DNA of 64,000 bases from Nucisporomicrobium flavum (GTDB lineage Bacteria; Actinomycetota; Actinomycetes; Mycobacteriales; Micromonosporaceae). A program made the translations under genes and the position numbers. Positions 1 through 8,656 of this stretch are shown piece after piece (the stretch's first letter is position 1; the number at the start of each line of letters is the position of its first letter). The DNA lies in the NCBI RefSeq assembly GCF_016464385.1, contig NZ_JADMLH010000003.1:571458-635457 (forward strand), in the 5' to 3' direction. The notes beneath the pieces are model-generated. The model did not search any database. It worked only from the letters and a program-made list of their open reading frames with translations, and was not told the origin of the DNA.

Positions 1-171
1 TTGGCCCGCTTGCTCTGCGCCCCTACACCCTTAAGCGGGGCGGTGGCGGGGGTGCGCCAACACCGCGGCCACGGCGGGAACACACCGGAGTCGCCGGCCG
101 GTCGGCCGGGTCCTGCCGTGCGTACCGCAAGCGAACGGTAACCCACGATCGACCGTCGACTCCTTCCACGA

Positions 172-192
172 CCGGGCGGCGCGTCCGCCCGG
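172..192 (+). promoter_or_regulatory. Hairpin in the leader just upstream of the ABC transporter RBS
   Basis: Arms CCGGGCGG (172-179) and CCGCCCGG (185-192) pair perfectly around a 5-nt loop. The hairpin sits directly before the AAGGAG ribosome binding site (about 200-205) of the ABC ATPase gene, so it could act as an operator dyad or as a leader structure. Bases 1-171 show no coding frame I can support. Confidence 0.35.
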
Positions 193-211
193 CGACCGAG
201 AAGGAGCACCC

Positions 212-1197
<986 letters not shown>

Positions 1198-1201
<4 letters not shown>

Positions 1202-1974
1202 CCACCCTCGTCACGCACACCGGGCTGCTGTCGCTGCGCTCCCTGCGTACGTTGTCCCGCCAACCGGCGTACCTGATGTTCACGCTGGTGCAGCCGATGG
1301 TCTGGCTGCTGCTCTTCGGCCAGCTGTTCCGCCGCATCGCGGAGATGCCGGGCTTCGGCGGCGGGTCGTACCTGAGCTACCTGACCCCCGGCGTGGTCGT
1401 CATGACCGCGATGATGACCGCCGGCTGGAGCGGCACGTCGATCGTCCAGGACATGGAACGCGGCGTCATGGACCGCACGCTCACCTCACCGGTACGCCGC
1501 GCCGCCCTCGTCAACGCCTCCCTCGTCCACCAGGCGATCGTGACGCTCGTCCAATCGGTGATCATGGTGAGCGTCGGCCTGCTCGCCGGCGCCCGCTACG
1601 ACGGGGGAGTCCGCGGCATGCTCGTGCTCGCCCTCGCCGCGATCCTCATCGGCGTGGTGTTCGCCGCCTTCTCCGACGCGGTCGCGCTCCTCGTCCACCA
1701 GCAGGAGGCGCTGATCGCGGTGGCGCAATTCCTGGTGCTGCCGCTGACCTTCCTGTCCTCGGTGATGATCGCGCCGTCGCTGATGCCGGGCTGGGTCGCC
1801 GACGTGGCCCGCTACAACCCGGTGGACTGGGCGGCGGTGGCGGCCCGGGAGGCCCTGACCGACGCCCCGGACTGGGGACTGGTGGGCGGCCGGATCGGAC
1901 TGCTGCTGGCGCTCGCGGCGGTGATGGCGTGGCTGTCCGCCCGCGCCTACCGTGTGTACCAACGCTCCATCTGA
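1198..1974 (+). CDS. DrrB-type ABC-2 transporter permease
   Basis: Membrane partner of the preceding ATPase, an ABC-2 type exporter permease of 258 aa. About six hydrophobic segments are visible, among them PMVWLLLFGQLF near residue 30, a cluster at about 115-190, and a last helix before the C-terminus. The start is the ATG inside the upstream stop (ATGA); longer open frame upstream is just the ATPase gene in another frame. The conserved region around GFGGGSYLSYLTPG is the usual extracytoplasmic loop after the first helix. Together the two genes form a two-gene efflux operon. Confidence 0.92.
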
Positions 1975-2015
1975 GCCGCCTCCTCGCGGGGAACGGGCGG
2001 GGGAGACCGGGGCAG

Positions 2016-2044
2016 CTCCCGGAACCTCCCGCTCTCCCGGGAGG
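2016..2044. terminator. Possible bidirectional terminator hairpin
   Basis: Arms CTCCCGG (2016-2022) and CCGGGAG (2037-2043) form a 7-bp stem in the short gap between the convergent DrrB-type and SulP genes. There is no T tract, as is common for high-GC terminators. Confidence 0.35.
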
Positions 2045-2049
2045 GCCGG

Positions 2050-3756
2050 CTACCGGTGGGCCGGCCGGGGCGTCAGATCGGGCCCGCCGAGGCCGCTCCG
2101 GGGGTCGGGCTCCGCGGCCACGGCGCTCAGCAGCTCGCGGGCCCGGGCGATCGCGGCCGGGGTGTCCCGGCACAGCAGGTCGTCGCGCTCGAGGTCCGCC
2201 GTGATGCCGAGGGCGGTCAGCGCCTGCCGGTGGGCGGGGTCGATGCCGGAGAGCAGGACGAGGATCCCGCGGTGCCGCAGCCGGGTGATGGCGTCGCCGA
2301 GGATGTGGGCCCCCGTGGCGTCGATGGTGGACACCCGGGACATGCGCAGGATGACGGCGCGTACGTCGGCGACCTCGGTGAGCTCCAGCAGGAAGTCGTG
2401 CGCGGCGGCGAAGAACAGCGGGCCGTCCAGCCGGTAGGCGACGATGTGCTCCCGCAGCAGCGCGTGCTCCTCGGCGCTGTGGTCGGTGTCGTCGATCGGC
2501 ACCTGCGTGATGCCCGCGGTCCGGGCGATGGCCCGCAGGGCGAGGACCACGGCGACGCCGAGCCCGACGGCCACGGCGGTGACCAGGTCGAAGACCACGG
2601 TCACGGTGAAGGTGAGGACGAGGACGGCCGCGTCGCGATGGGTGGCCCGGACCAGCGCCAGCAGCGATGCGGTCTCGACCATCCGTACGGTCGTGGCCAG
2701 CAGGACGCCGGCCAGCGCGGCCAGCGGGATCCGGGACACCAGCGGCGCGGCGGCCAGCACGATGACGGCCAGGGCCACCGCGTGGGTCAGCGCGGCCAGC
2801 TTCGACTGGGCCCCGGCGCGGACGTTGACCGCCGTACGCGCGATCGCCGCGGTGGCCGGGACGCCACCCATGATGGGTGCCGCGAGGTTCGCCAGGCCCT
2901 GCCCGAACAGCTCGCGGTCGGGATGATGCCGCTGGCTGACGCTCATGGCGTCAGCGACCGTGGCGGACAGCAGGCTCTCCAGGGCGGCGAGGGCGGCCAC
3001 CGCGAGCGCGGCGGGCATCAGATCGGCGGCCGCCGACCAGTCCAGGAAGTGCAGCGAAGGCGCGGGCACGCCGCTGGGCAGCGCGCCGATCCGCGCCAAC
3101 GGCAGGGACGTGACCTCGGCCAGCACGGTGGCGCCGGCCACGGCGAGCAGCGAGAACGGTACGGCGGGACGCCAGCGCGCGCCCAGCAGTATGAGCGTGG
3201 CAACCCCCGCCGTCACCAGGACGGGAGCCGGGTGGGGGTGGGACACGAAGCGCGCCACGGCGTCGGCGGCCACCGCCCAGACCTTCTCGCCCTCCGCGTC
3301 GCCGACGCCGAGCATCGCGGGCACCTGCTGCAGGGCGATCACCACCGCGATGCCCGCCGTGAAGCCCTCGATCACGGGCGTGGGCAGATACCGGACGTAC
3401 CGGCCCAGCCCGGCCACGGCGAGCCCGATCAGCACGAGACCGGCCATGACGCCGACCATGAGCACCCCGTCGGCCCCGAACTCGTGCACGATCGGCAGCA
3501 GCACCACGGTCATGGCCCCGGTCGGCCCGGACACCTGCAGGTTCGACCCGCCGAACACCGCGGCCACCGCCCCGGCCACGACGGCGGTGACCAGCCCGGC
3601 CTGGGCCCCCAGCCCGGACGCCACCCCGAACGCCAGCGCCAGCGGCAGGGCGACCACCGCGACTGTCAACCCCGCCACGAGGTCCCGCCGCGGATGCCGC
3701 CGGGCCGCGGCCCAGTCGCCGCGCTGCGGAAGAAGATCCGTCAGCCGCCCGGTCAT
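2050..3756 (-). CDS. SulP family anion transporter with STAS domain
   Basis: A 568-aa SLC26/SulP transporter, expected to carry sulfate, bicarbonate or a similar anion across the cytoplasmic membrane. The N-terminal 400 residues are a chain of hydrophobic helices with the family signature (AGLTVAVVALPLALAFGVAS near residue 30 and NLQVSGPTGAMTVVLLP near 75). A cytoplasmic STAS domain follows at about 430-545, with RMSRVSTIDATGAHIL around the usual conserved Asp-Ala/Thr-Gly turn. The ATG start overlaps the stop of the upstream ArsR gene by four bases, so expression should follow that regulator. Substrate specificity is not decidable by eye. Confidence 0.92.
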   Translation of the reverse strand: MTGRLTDLLPQRGDWAAARRHPRRDLVAGLTVAVVALPLALAFGVASGLGAQAGLVTAVVAGAVAAVFGGSNLQVSGPTGAMTVVLLPIVHEFGADGVLMVGVMAGLVLIGLAVAGLGRYVRYLPTPVIEGFTAGIAVVIALQQVPAMLGVGDAEGEKVWAVAADAVARFVSHPHPAPVLVTAGVATLILLGARWRPAVPFSLLAVAGATVLAEVTSLPLARIGALPSGVPAPSLHFLDWSAAADLMPAALAVAALAALESLLSATVADAMSVSQRHHPDRELFGQGLANLAAPIMGGVPATAAIARTAVNVRAGAQSKLAALTHAVALAVIVLAAAPLVSRIPLAALAGVLLATTVRMVETASLLALVRATHRDAAVLVLTFTVTVVFDLVTAVAVGLGVAVVLALRAIARTAGITQVPIDDTDHSAEEHALLREHIVAYRLDGPLFFAAAHDFLLELTEVADVRAVILRMSRVSTIDATGAHILGDAITRLRHRGILVLLSGIDPAHRQALTALGITADLERDDLLCRDTPAAIARARELLSAVAAEPDPRSGLGGPDLTPRPAHR

Positions 3757-4091
3757 GACAGCTGCCTCTCGGCGTCGATCTGGACGAGCAGCTCGTCACG
3801 GTCGGTGAGGACCGCGGAGAGAATCCGCCGCCCGGCCGCCAACAGCTCCGCCACAGCGGGCGTGCTGAGCGTGTAGACGACTGACGAGCCGCTGCGTGCC
3901 GAGGTGACGAGGCCGGCCCGGCGCAGCACGCCGAGCTGCTGGGACAGGTTCGACGGCTCGACGTCGATGTCGGCGAGCAGGTCGCGTACGGGCTTCGGGC
4001 CGTTCTGGAGGAGCTCCAGGACACGGATGCGGACCGGGTGGCCCAGCGTGCGGAAGAGCTCGGCCTTCGCCTGGTACAGCGGGACACCCAT
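3753..4091 (-). CDS. ArsR/SmtB family transcriptional repressor
   Basis: A 112-aa winged-helix regulator. The recognition region reads DLLADIDVEPSNLSQQLGVLRRAGLV (residues about 36-61), a classical ArsR helix-turn-helix, preceded by TLGHPVRIRVLELL. It lacks a clear CVC metal box, so the inducer may not be a thiophilic metal. It is the first gene of a two-gene operon with the SulP transporter and probably represses both from the palindrome at 4123-4142. A thiol/sulfur or anion-linked signal is a reasonable but unproved guess. Confidence 0.92.
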   Translation of the reverse strand: MGVPLYQAKAELFRTLGHPVRIRVLELLQNGPKPVRDLLADIDVEPSNLSQQLGVLRRAGLVTSARSGSSVVYTLSTPAVAELLAAGRRILSAVLTDRDELLVQIDAERQLS

Positions 4092-4122
4092 GGTTCACAC
4101 CTGTCGATATGGCGACTTCTTC

Positions 4123-4142
4123 ACTTGAAGAACTCTTCAAGT
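4123..4142 (-). promoter_or_regulatory. Palindromic operator upstream of arsR-sulP
   Basis: ACTTGAAGA (4123-4131) and TCTTCAAGT (4134-4142) are perfect inverted 9-bp arms around a 2-bp centre, 31 bases upstream of the ArsR start. TTGAA/TTCAA-type dyads with short centres are typical ArsR/SmtB operators, so this is the likely autoregulatory site. Confidence 0.75.
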
Positions 4143-4461
4143 CGCTGCCAGCGTACCGGGTGGGATTCGCTGAGTACAGGGCGTCAGTTCTCTGTGCCGG
4201 CGGGCGCTCCGGTGAGCCAGCGCTCCGCATCGAGGGCGGCCGCGGCGCCGGTGCCGGCCGAGGTGATCGCCTGACGATAGCCTCCAGCGTCTCGACTCCG
4301 CGTGGACGCCGAAACCAGGTACGGCATGTGAGACGGCCCTGAACCCGGACAACCTCGGCGGGGCGGCGCCGTACGGGCTTGAATGGAAGATCGACCCCCT
4401 CGGTAACCGCACCGAGGAAATCTCTTACAGCGCGGCGGGGCAGACCAAGCGGACCTACGCC

Positions 4462-6564
4462 GTGCCCAAGCCGGGGAAGGGCGTCGTCCGTCCCCACGCG
4501 GTCAGCCTGATGACCACGACACTCCCGGGTCAGACGACCGGCACCGACTCCTCGTATCAATACGACGACGCCGGCAACATGAAGGCACGTCCCGGGGCGA
4601 CGGCCGCTCAGGCTCTGACGTGGGACGCCGAAGGCAAGCCCGTACAGATCCTGGAAGGCGCCAAACGCTTCACCAACCTGTACAGCGCCGACGGTGACCG
4701 GCTCATCCGCCGCGACCCCAACGGTACGACTCTCTACCTGCCGGGCATGGAGATCCGCCGCAACGTCTCGGGCAGCACCGCGACCGTGACCGGTACGCGT
4801 TACTACACCTTCAACGGCCAGACCGTCGCCTCCCGTACCAACCAGACCGACAGCCTGGCGTGGCTCTTCTCGGACCACCAGGGCACCCAGCAGGTCGCGG
4901 TCACCGCGGCCGCCCAGAAGGCCACCATCCGTCGCCAACTTCCCTACGGGGACCCGCGCGGCGGCGACCCGGCATGGCCGAACCTCAAGGGTTTCGTCGG
5001 CGGTGACAAGGACCCCACCGGGCTGACGCACATCGGAGCCCGCGAGTACGACCCCGTGCTGGGCCGGTTCATCTCCGTCGACCCGGTGCAGGACCTGACG
5101 CAGCCGCAGCAGTGGAACGCGTACTCCTACGCGGGTAACAACCCGATCGGCCGCAGCGACCCGTCGGGCATGTTCTTCATCGACCCGATCAGCATCATCG
5201 GCATCATCGGCGCCATCGGGCAGATCATCGAGAGCGGCGGCGACACCGGGGGCGGGGACTCCGGTGGCAGCGGCAATGGAGGCAACGGCGGTAATGGCGG
5301 TAATGGCAGCGGCACCGGAAACGGCGGCAACAGCCTCCGCTCCATCATCGGCAACGGCCTGAAAGGGCAACTCGACGCCGGCTACGAGGCGACGGTCGGT
5401 ATGGTCACCGGCGTCTACTCCATGTTCGAGAGCACATACACCCAAGCCAAAGCCGACGGGGCAGCCATCGGTAAGGGCGACATGACGGTGTGGGAAGCGC
5501 TCTGGGGCCAGACCAAACGGACCTGGAACTCCGCCGGCATGGGCGGTGGCAATTACAACTTCCTGAAAAGCCTGCTGTCCGAGGGAAAGAGAATCTTCAC
5601 CGCGGACACCTGGGGCGAACGGGCCTACGCGGGTTCGCACTTGGTGTCGACCGTCGCCCTCATGTTCGTCGGGCCCAAGGGCATGAAGGGCAAGCCGAAG
5701 GCTCCGGCGGCGGCTGCCCTGGAAGGTGTCGAAGGGGGCGCGCCGGCCCGCAACGCGGCGAAGCCCAAGGGGTGCCTGAACAGCTTCGCCCCGACCACGC
5801 TGGTGCTGATGGGGGACGGCTCCACCAAGCCGATCGGCGACATCGAGGTCGGTGACGAGGTAGTCGCCACGGATCCGGAAGCGGAACGCACTGAGAGCCG
5901 CCCGGTGACGGCTACCGTTGTCAACGACGACCGCAATTTGACCGACGTGACGGTCCGGATCGACGAGGACGCCGAGTTCACCCTCCAGACCACGCCGGAA
6001 CACCCCTTCTGGGACGACAGCCGCAAGGTCTGGAGCGATGCTCGCGACCTGAAGCCGGAGACTCGCCTCCGTACGGTGGACGGAAGCAGCACTCGAGTGG
6101 TTGTGGCGCGCTCATATCCCGGCCAGCGCTGGATGTACAACCTCAGCGTCGCCGACCTCAACACGTACTATGTGCTCGCTGGCAACATGCCGGTACTCGT
6201 ACACAACTGCGGGGATGCTGCCAAACATGGCGTGGATAACTTGGCGGACTCGCTTGATGAGAACACCTACTTCCATTACACGGATGAGGCGGGGCACGCA
6301 TCGATCATGGAAGGTGGAGTTGTTAAGGCGAACAGGAAAAACGTCTCGTACTTTACCCAAGACATGGTCACGCCGGGTGATGCAAACGGTGTCCTATTCG
6401 CCGGGAATCCGGGCTATGTGGGACGAGGCTCGCATGTGATCGCCTTCCGAATGCCGCCCGGTGTGTTGCAGAGAGGCACCCAGGCCAATGAGATGGCGCA
6501 CGTCGGCTCCTTCCGATTCACGCCGGACCAGGTGATCTATCATGGCCCGAATCCCTTCAAGTAG
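4462..6564 (+). CDS. Orphan Rhs repeat C-terminal protein with Hint domain and ADP-ribosyltransferase-like toxin tip (5'-truncated)
   Basis: C-terminal part of a polymorphic toxin. YD/Rhs repeats fill residues 1-235, ending in the conserved Rhs closing motif (REYDPVLGRFISVDPV, then AYSYAGNNP). A Gly-rich linker follows at about 265-300. A Hint autoprocessing domain spans about 438-583, starting GCLNSFAPTTLV and ending VLVHNC. The tip, about 584-700, has TYFHYTDEAGHASIMEGG and YFTQDM and resembles HYD1-type ADP-ribosyltransferase toxins. Rhs-like reading continues in frame upstream to about 4330 and the frame stays open to 4267, but no start, RBS or secretion signal is visible. The gene is therefore a decapitated remnant or displaced Rhs tip; the given GTG start is nominal. 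Toxin family assignment is moderate. Confidence 0.78.
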   Translation: MPKPGKGVVRPHAVSLMTTTLPGQTTGTDSSYQYDDAGNMKARPGATAAQALTWDAEGKPVQILEGAKRFTNLYSADGDRLIRRDPNGTTLYLPGMEIRRNVSGSTATVTGTRYYTFNGQTVASRTNQTDSLAWLFSDHQGTQQVAVTAAAQKATIRRQLPYGDPRGGDPAWPNLKGFVGGDKDPTGLTHIGAREYDPVLGRFISVDPVQDLTQPQQWNAYSYAGNNPIGRSDPSGMFFIDPISIIGIIGAIGQIIESGGDTGGGDSGGSGNGGNGGNGGNGSGTGNGGNSLRSIIGNGLKGQLDAGYEATVGMVTGVYSMFESTYTQAKADGAAIGKGDMTVWEALWGQTKRTWNSAGMGGGNYNFLKSLLSEGKRIFTADTWGERAYAGSHLVSTVALMFVGPKGMKGKPKAPAAAALEGVEGGAPARNAAKPKGCLNSFAPTTLVLMGDGSTKPIGDIEVGDEVVATDPEAERTESRPVTATVVNDDRNLTDVTVRIDEDAEFTLQTTPEHPFWDDSRKVWSDARDLKPETRLRTVDGSSTRVVVARSYPGQRWMYNLSVADLNTYYVLAGNMPVLVHNCGDAAKHGVDNLADSLDENTYFHYTDEAGHASIMEGGVVKANRKNVSYFTQDMVTPGDANGVLFAGNPGYVGRGSHVIAFRMPPGVLQRGTQANEMAHVGSFRFTPDQVIYHGPNPFK

Positions 6565-6571
6565 GAGTGAG

Positions 6572-6961
6572 ATGCTTGGTGTTGACGCGTACTTCGAGCT
6601 GCTGGCGCTGAACCGGGCGTTGATGGAAGTTCGCTTTCTCGGCGGCGACATTGATGATGCGGTTCGTGGAAGCTCCCACCTGGCAGACATCCACGCTCGC
6701 CTGCTGGAAGAAATAATTGCCTACCATCGCCAACGGGAGGAACTTGCGAAGGTCGCATCTTGGCAGGATTGGCTTGTTTTTGGTAATCGGACGTTAGAAC
6801 GACGGGGAATCGTCGAATATCTTTCGGAATTTTGGTCGTCCTGGGATTCGAAGGAAGCGAGGCGTGCGGCGCTGGAGACTCAAATGAAGCCATTCGTGTA
6901 CAGCCAGGAGGACTTCGACAGCCTCTATCGAGAGCTGGAGGAACGGTCCTTGCCGCGGTGA
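6572..6961 (+). CDS. Putative immunity protein for the Rhs toxin
   Basis: A 129-aa, acidic, probably helical cytoplasmic protein of no family I recognise. Its ATG lies 8 bases after the Rhs stop, and AGGAG at 6563-6567 overlaps that stop, so the two genes are co-expressed. Position directly after a toxin tip is the standard place for a cognate immunity gene. Base use is visibly more AT-rich than in the flanking genes (for example 6710-6840), as often seen for recently acquired toxin-immunity cassettes. An in-frame ATG at 6542 lies inside the toxin gene and has no RBS. Confidence 0.65.
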   Translation: MLGVDAYFELLALNRALMEVRFLGGDIDDAVRGSSHLADIHARLLEEIIAYHRQREELAKVASWQDWLVFGNRTLERRGIVEYLSEFWSSWDSKEARRAALETQMKPFVYSQEDFDSLYRELEERSLPR

Positions 6962-7326
6962 CCAGTTGCCCGGCGATGCTCGATTCGGTCCTCCAAGTGA
7001 TCGTCACTTTCCGTGTTTGATCGGACGCTGCTGGCCGTAAAGTCTTGGGCGCGTTGCCGTCAAGTGGCAAGAGGGAGCCGACTGATTTCGATGGGGTGTT
7101 TCGTCGACTGCATGGCTTCGGCATATGGCGCTCGACTACTCCGAGGCTCGCCTGCTTTCATGGCGGATCTCGCTGCACGCGTCGATGGATGCGGGTCGTG
7201 AGCCTGACGCTGAGCCGAACGCAAGCGGAATATCAGCAGCTAGGAGCCCGTACGCGCATTCTGTGACGACTGTTACCAACATGCCCCGGGCGGAAGGATC
7301 CGGGCCGTGGGGGACTTGTCCCAAGG
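6962..7326. other. Intergenic stretch without a supportable gene
   Basis: About 365 bases after the putative immunity gene. Only short overlapping frames (up to about 70 codons) exist, without RBS or recognisable products. Its composition resembles the toxin cassette more than the following pump gene, so it may be decayed cassette DNA. A small dyad GGGAC/GTCCC (7311-7322) lies just before the next start. Confidence 0.5.
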
Positions 7327-8607
7327 GTGACTGTGGCTCGCACCGAAACCCTGCCCGACAACGACGCGTCCCCCGGGGAGCTCCTTACTCCCGGCCGCCG
7401 CTTCCGGATTGTCCTGGTGCTCGGCTTCCTGACCGCGCTGGGTCCGCTCACCATCGACATGTATCTGCCGGCGCTGCCGACGATCACCGATGACCTTGGC
7501 GCTACTCCCGCGGCGGTTCAGCTCACGCTGACGGGCACGCTGGTCGGTCTGGCCTTCGGGCAGTTGCTGGTCGGTCCGCTGTCCGACGCCGTGGGGCGCC
7601 GGGTTCCTCTGCTCGCCGGCGTCGGCGTTCACCTGGTCGCTTCGGTGCTCTGCGTGATCGCGCCCAACCTGGCCGTGCTGGGCACGCTCCGGGTGCTGCA
7701 GGGCCTCGGCGCGGCGGCCGCCTCCGTGGTCGCGATGGCGATCGTGCGGGATCTGTTCAGCGGCTTCGCTGCGGCGCGGCTGTTCTCCCGGTTGATTCTC
7801 GTGGTCGGCGTCGCGCCGATCCTTGCCCCGACCATCGGCGGCCAGACGCTGCAGTTCACCTCGTGGCGTGGCGTCTTCGTCGTGCTCACTGTCGCCGCGG
7901 CCGCCATCATGGCTGCCAGCGCGATCGTCCTGCCGGAGACGCTGGCGATCGGCAGGCGTCGCAGCGGCGGGATCGCCGGCACCCTGCGGGACTACGGCCG
8001 GCTCTTCACCGACCGGGTCTACGTCGGGCTCATTCTCGTCGCCGGGCTCGCGATGGCCGCGCTGTTCGCGTACGTGAGCGGCTCGTCGTACGTGTTGCAG
8101 GACGGTTTTGGTCTGAGTGAGCAGCAGTTCGCGTACGTCTTCGCGGGCGGCGCTGTCGGTCTGATCGGCGCCACCCAGCTCAACGTGCGGCTGCTGCGGC
8201 GCTGGACGCCTCAGCAGATCCTGAGCAGTTCGCTGCTGGCCGGGCTGGGGTTCGGTTCGGTGCTGCTGGTGCTGGCCGTCACGGAGACCGGTGGGCTGGT
8301 CGGCATCCTGATCCCGCTCTGGCTGGTGCTCGCCATGGTGGGGCTGGCCATGCCGAACGCGCCCGCCTTGGCGCTGAACCGGCACGGCGAGGCCGCGGGT
8401 ACGGCGGCCGCGCTGCTCGGTGCGGTCCAGTTCGGCGTCGGCGCGCTGGCCGCACCGCTGGTCGGAGTGCTCGGTGTGGGTACGGTCGCGATGGCCGTCG
8501 TCGTCTTCGGCGGCATGCTCGCCGCCACGCTGGTCTGCTTCCTCGTCGTCCAGCCGCACCGGCTCCCGGTGGAGCAGACGGACGTCGCCTACGCCGCGGC
8601 TCATTAG
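7327..8607 (+). CDS. Bcr/CflA-type MFS multidrug efflux transporter
   Basis: A 426-aa, 12-helix major facilitator in the DHA1 drug:proton antiporter group. The first helix reads LGFLTALGPLTIDMYLPALP with the Asp typical of Bcr/CflA pumps. The loop motif GPLSDAVGRR follows helix 2, and RVLQGLGAAAASVVAMAIVRD is the conserved motif in helix 4. The likely start is GTG at 7327, with a second GTG two codons later and a modest AAGG before it. The gene stands alone and ends at a strong hairpin. Confidence 0.9.
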   Translation: MTVARTETLPDNDASPGELLTPGRRFRIVLVLGFLTALGPLTIDMYLPALPTITDDLGATPAAVQLTLTGTLVGLAFGQLLVGPLSDAVGRRVPLLAGVGVHLVASVLCVIAPNLAVLGTLRVLQGLGAAAASVVAMAIVRDLFSGFAAARLFSRLILVVGVAPILAPTIGGQTLQFTSWRGVFVVLTVAAAAIMAASAIVLPETLAIGRRRSGGIAGTLRDYGRLFTDRVYVGLILVAGLAMAALFAYVSGSSYVLQDGFGLSEQQFAYVFAGGAVGLIGATQLNVRLLRRWTPQQILSSSLLAGLGFGSVLLVLAVTETGGLVGILIPLWLVLAMVGLAMPNAPALALNRHGEAAGTAAALLGAVQFGVGALAAPLVGVLGVGTVAMAVVVFGGMLAATLVCFLVVQPHRLPVEQTDVAYAAAH

Positions 8608-8614
8608 CAACGGC

Positions 8615-8643
8615 GAAGGGCCGCCACGAAGTGGCGGCCCTTC
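8615..8643. terminator. Bidirectional terminator between MFS and GH64 genes
   Basis: GAAGGGCCGCCAC (8615-8627) and GTGGCGGCCCTTC (8631-8643) form a perfect 13-bp stem with a GAA loop, 7 bases after the MFS stop and 13 bases from the convergent GH64 stop. Confidence 0.85.
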
Positions 8644-8656
8644 GGGGAAATGCAGG

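Noticed and set aside
1..171. Possible divergent regulator gene before the ABC transporter
   Set aside because: The minus-strand frames here are antisense extensions of the ATPase gene with no start or domain; any regulator would lie outside the window.
3796..6003. 735-codon minus-strand frame across arsR and the Rhs gene
   Set aside because: It only joins antisense reading of the Rhs gene to a shifted frame of arsR; the Rhs and ArsR motifs lie in other frames.
7013..7266. Small overlapping frames of about 60-70 codons after the immunity gene
   Set aside because: No RBS, no homology signal, and mutually overlapping frames.
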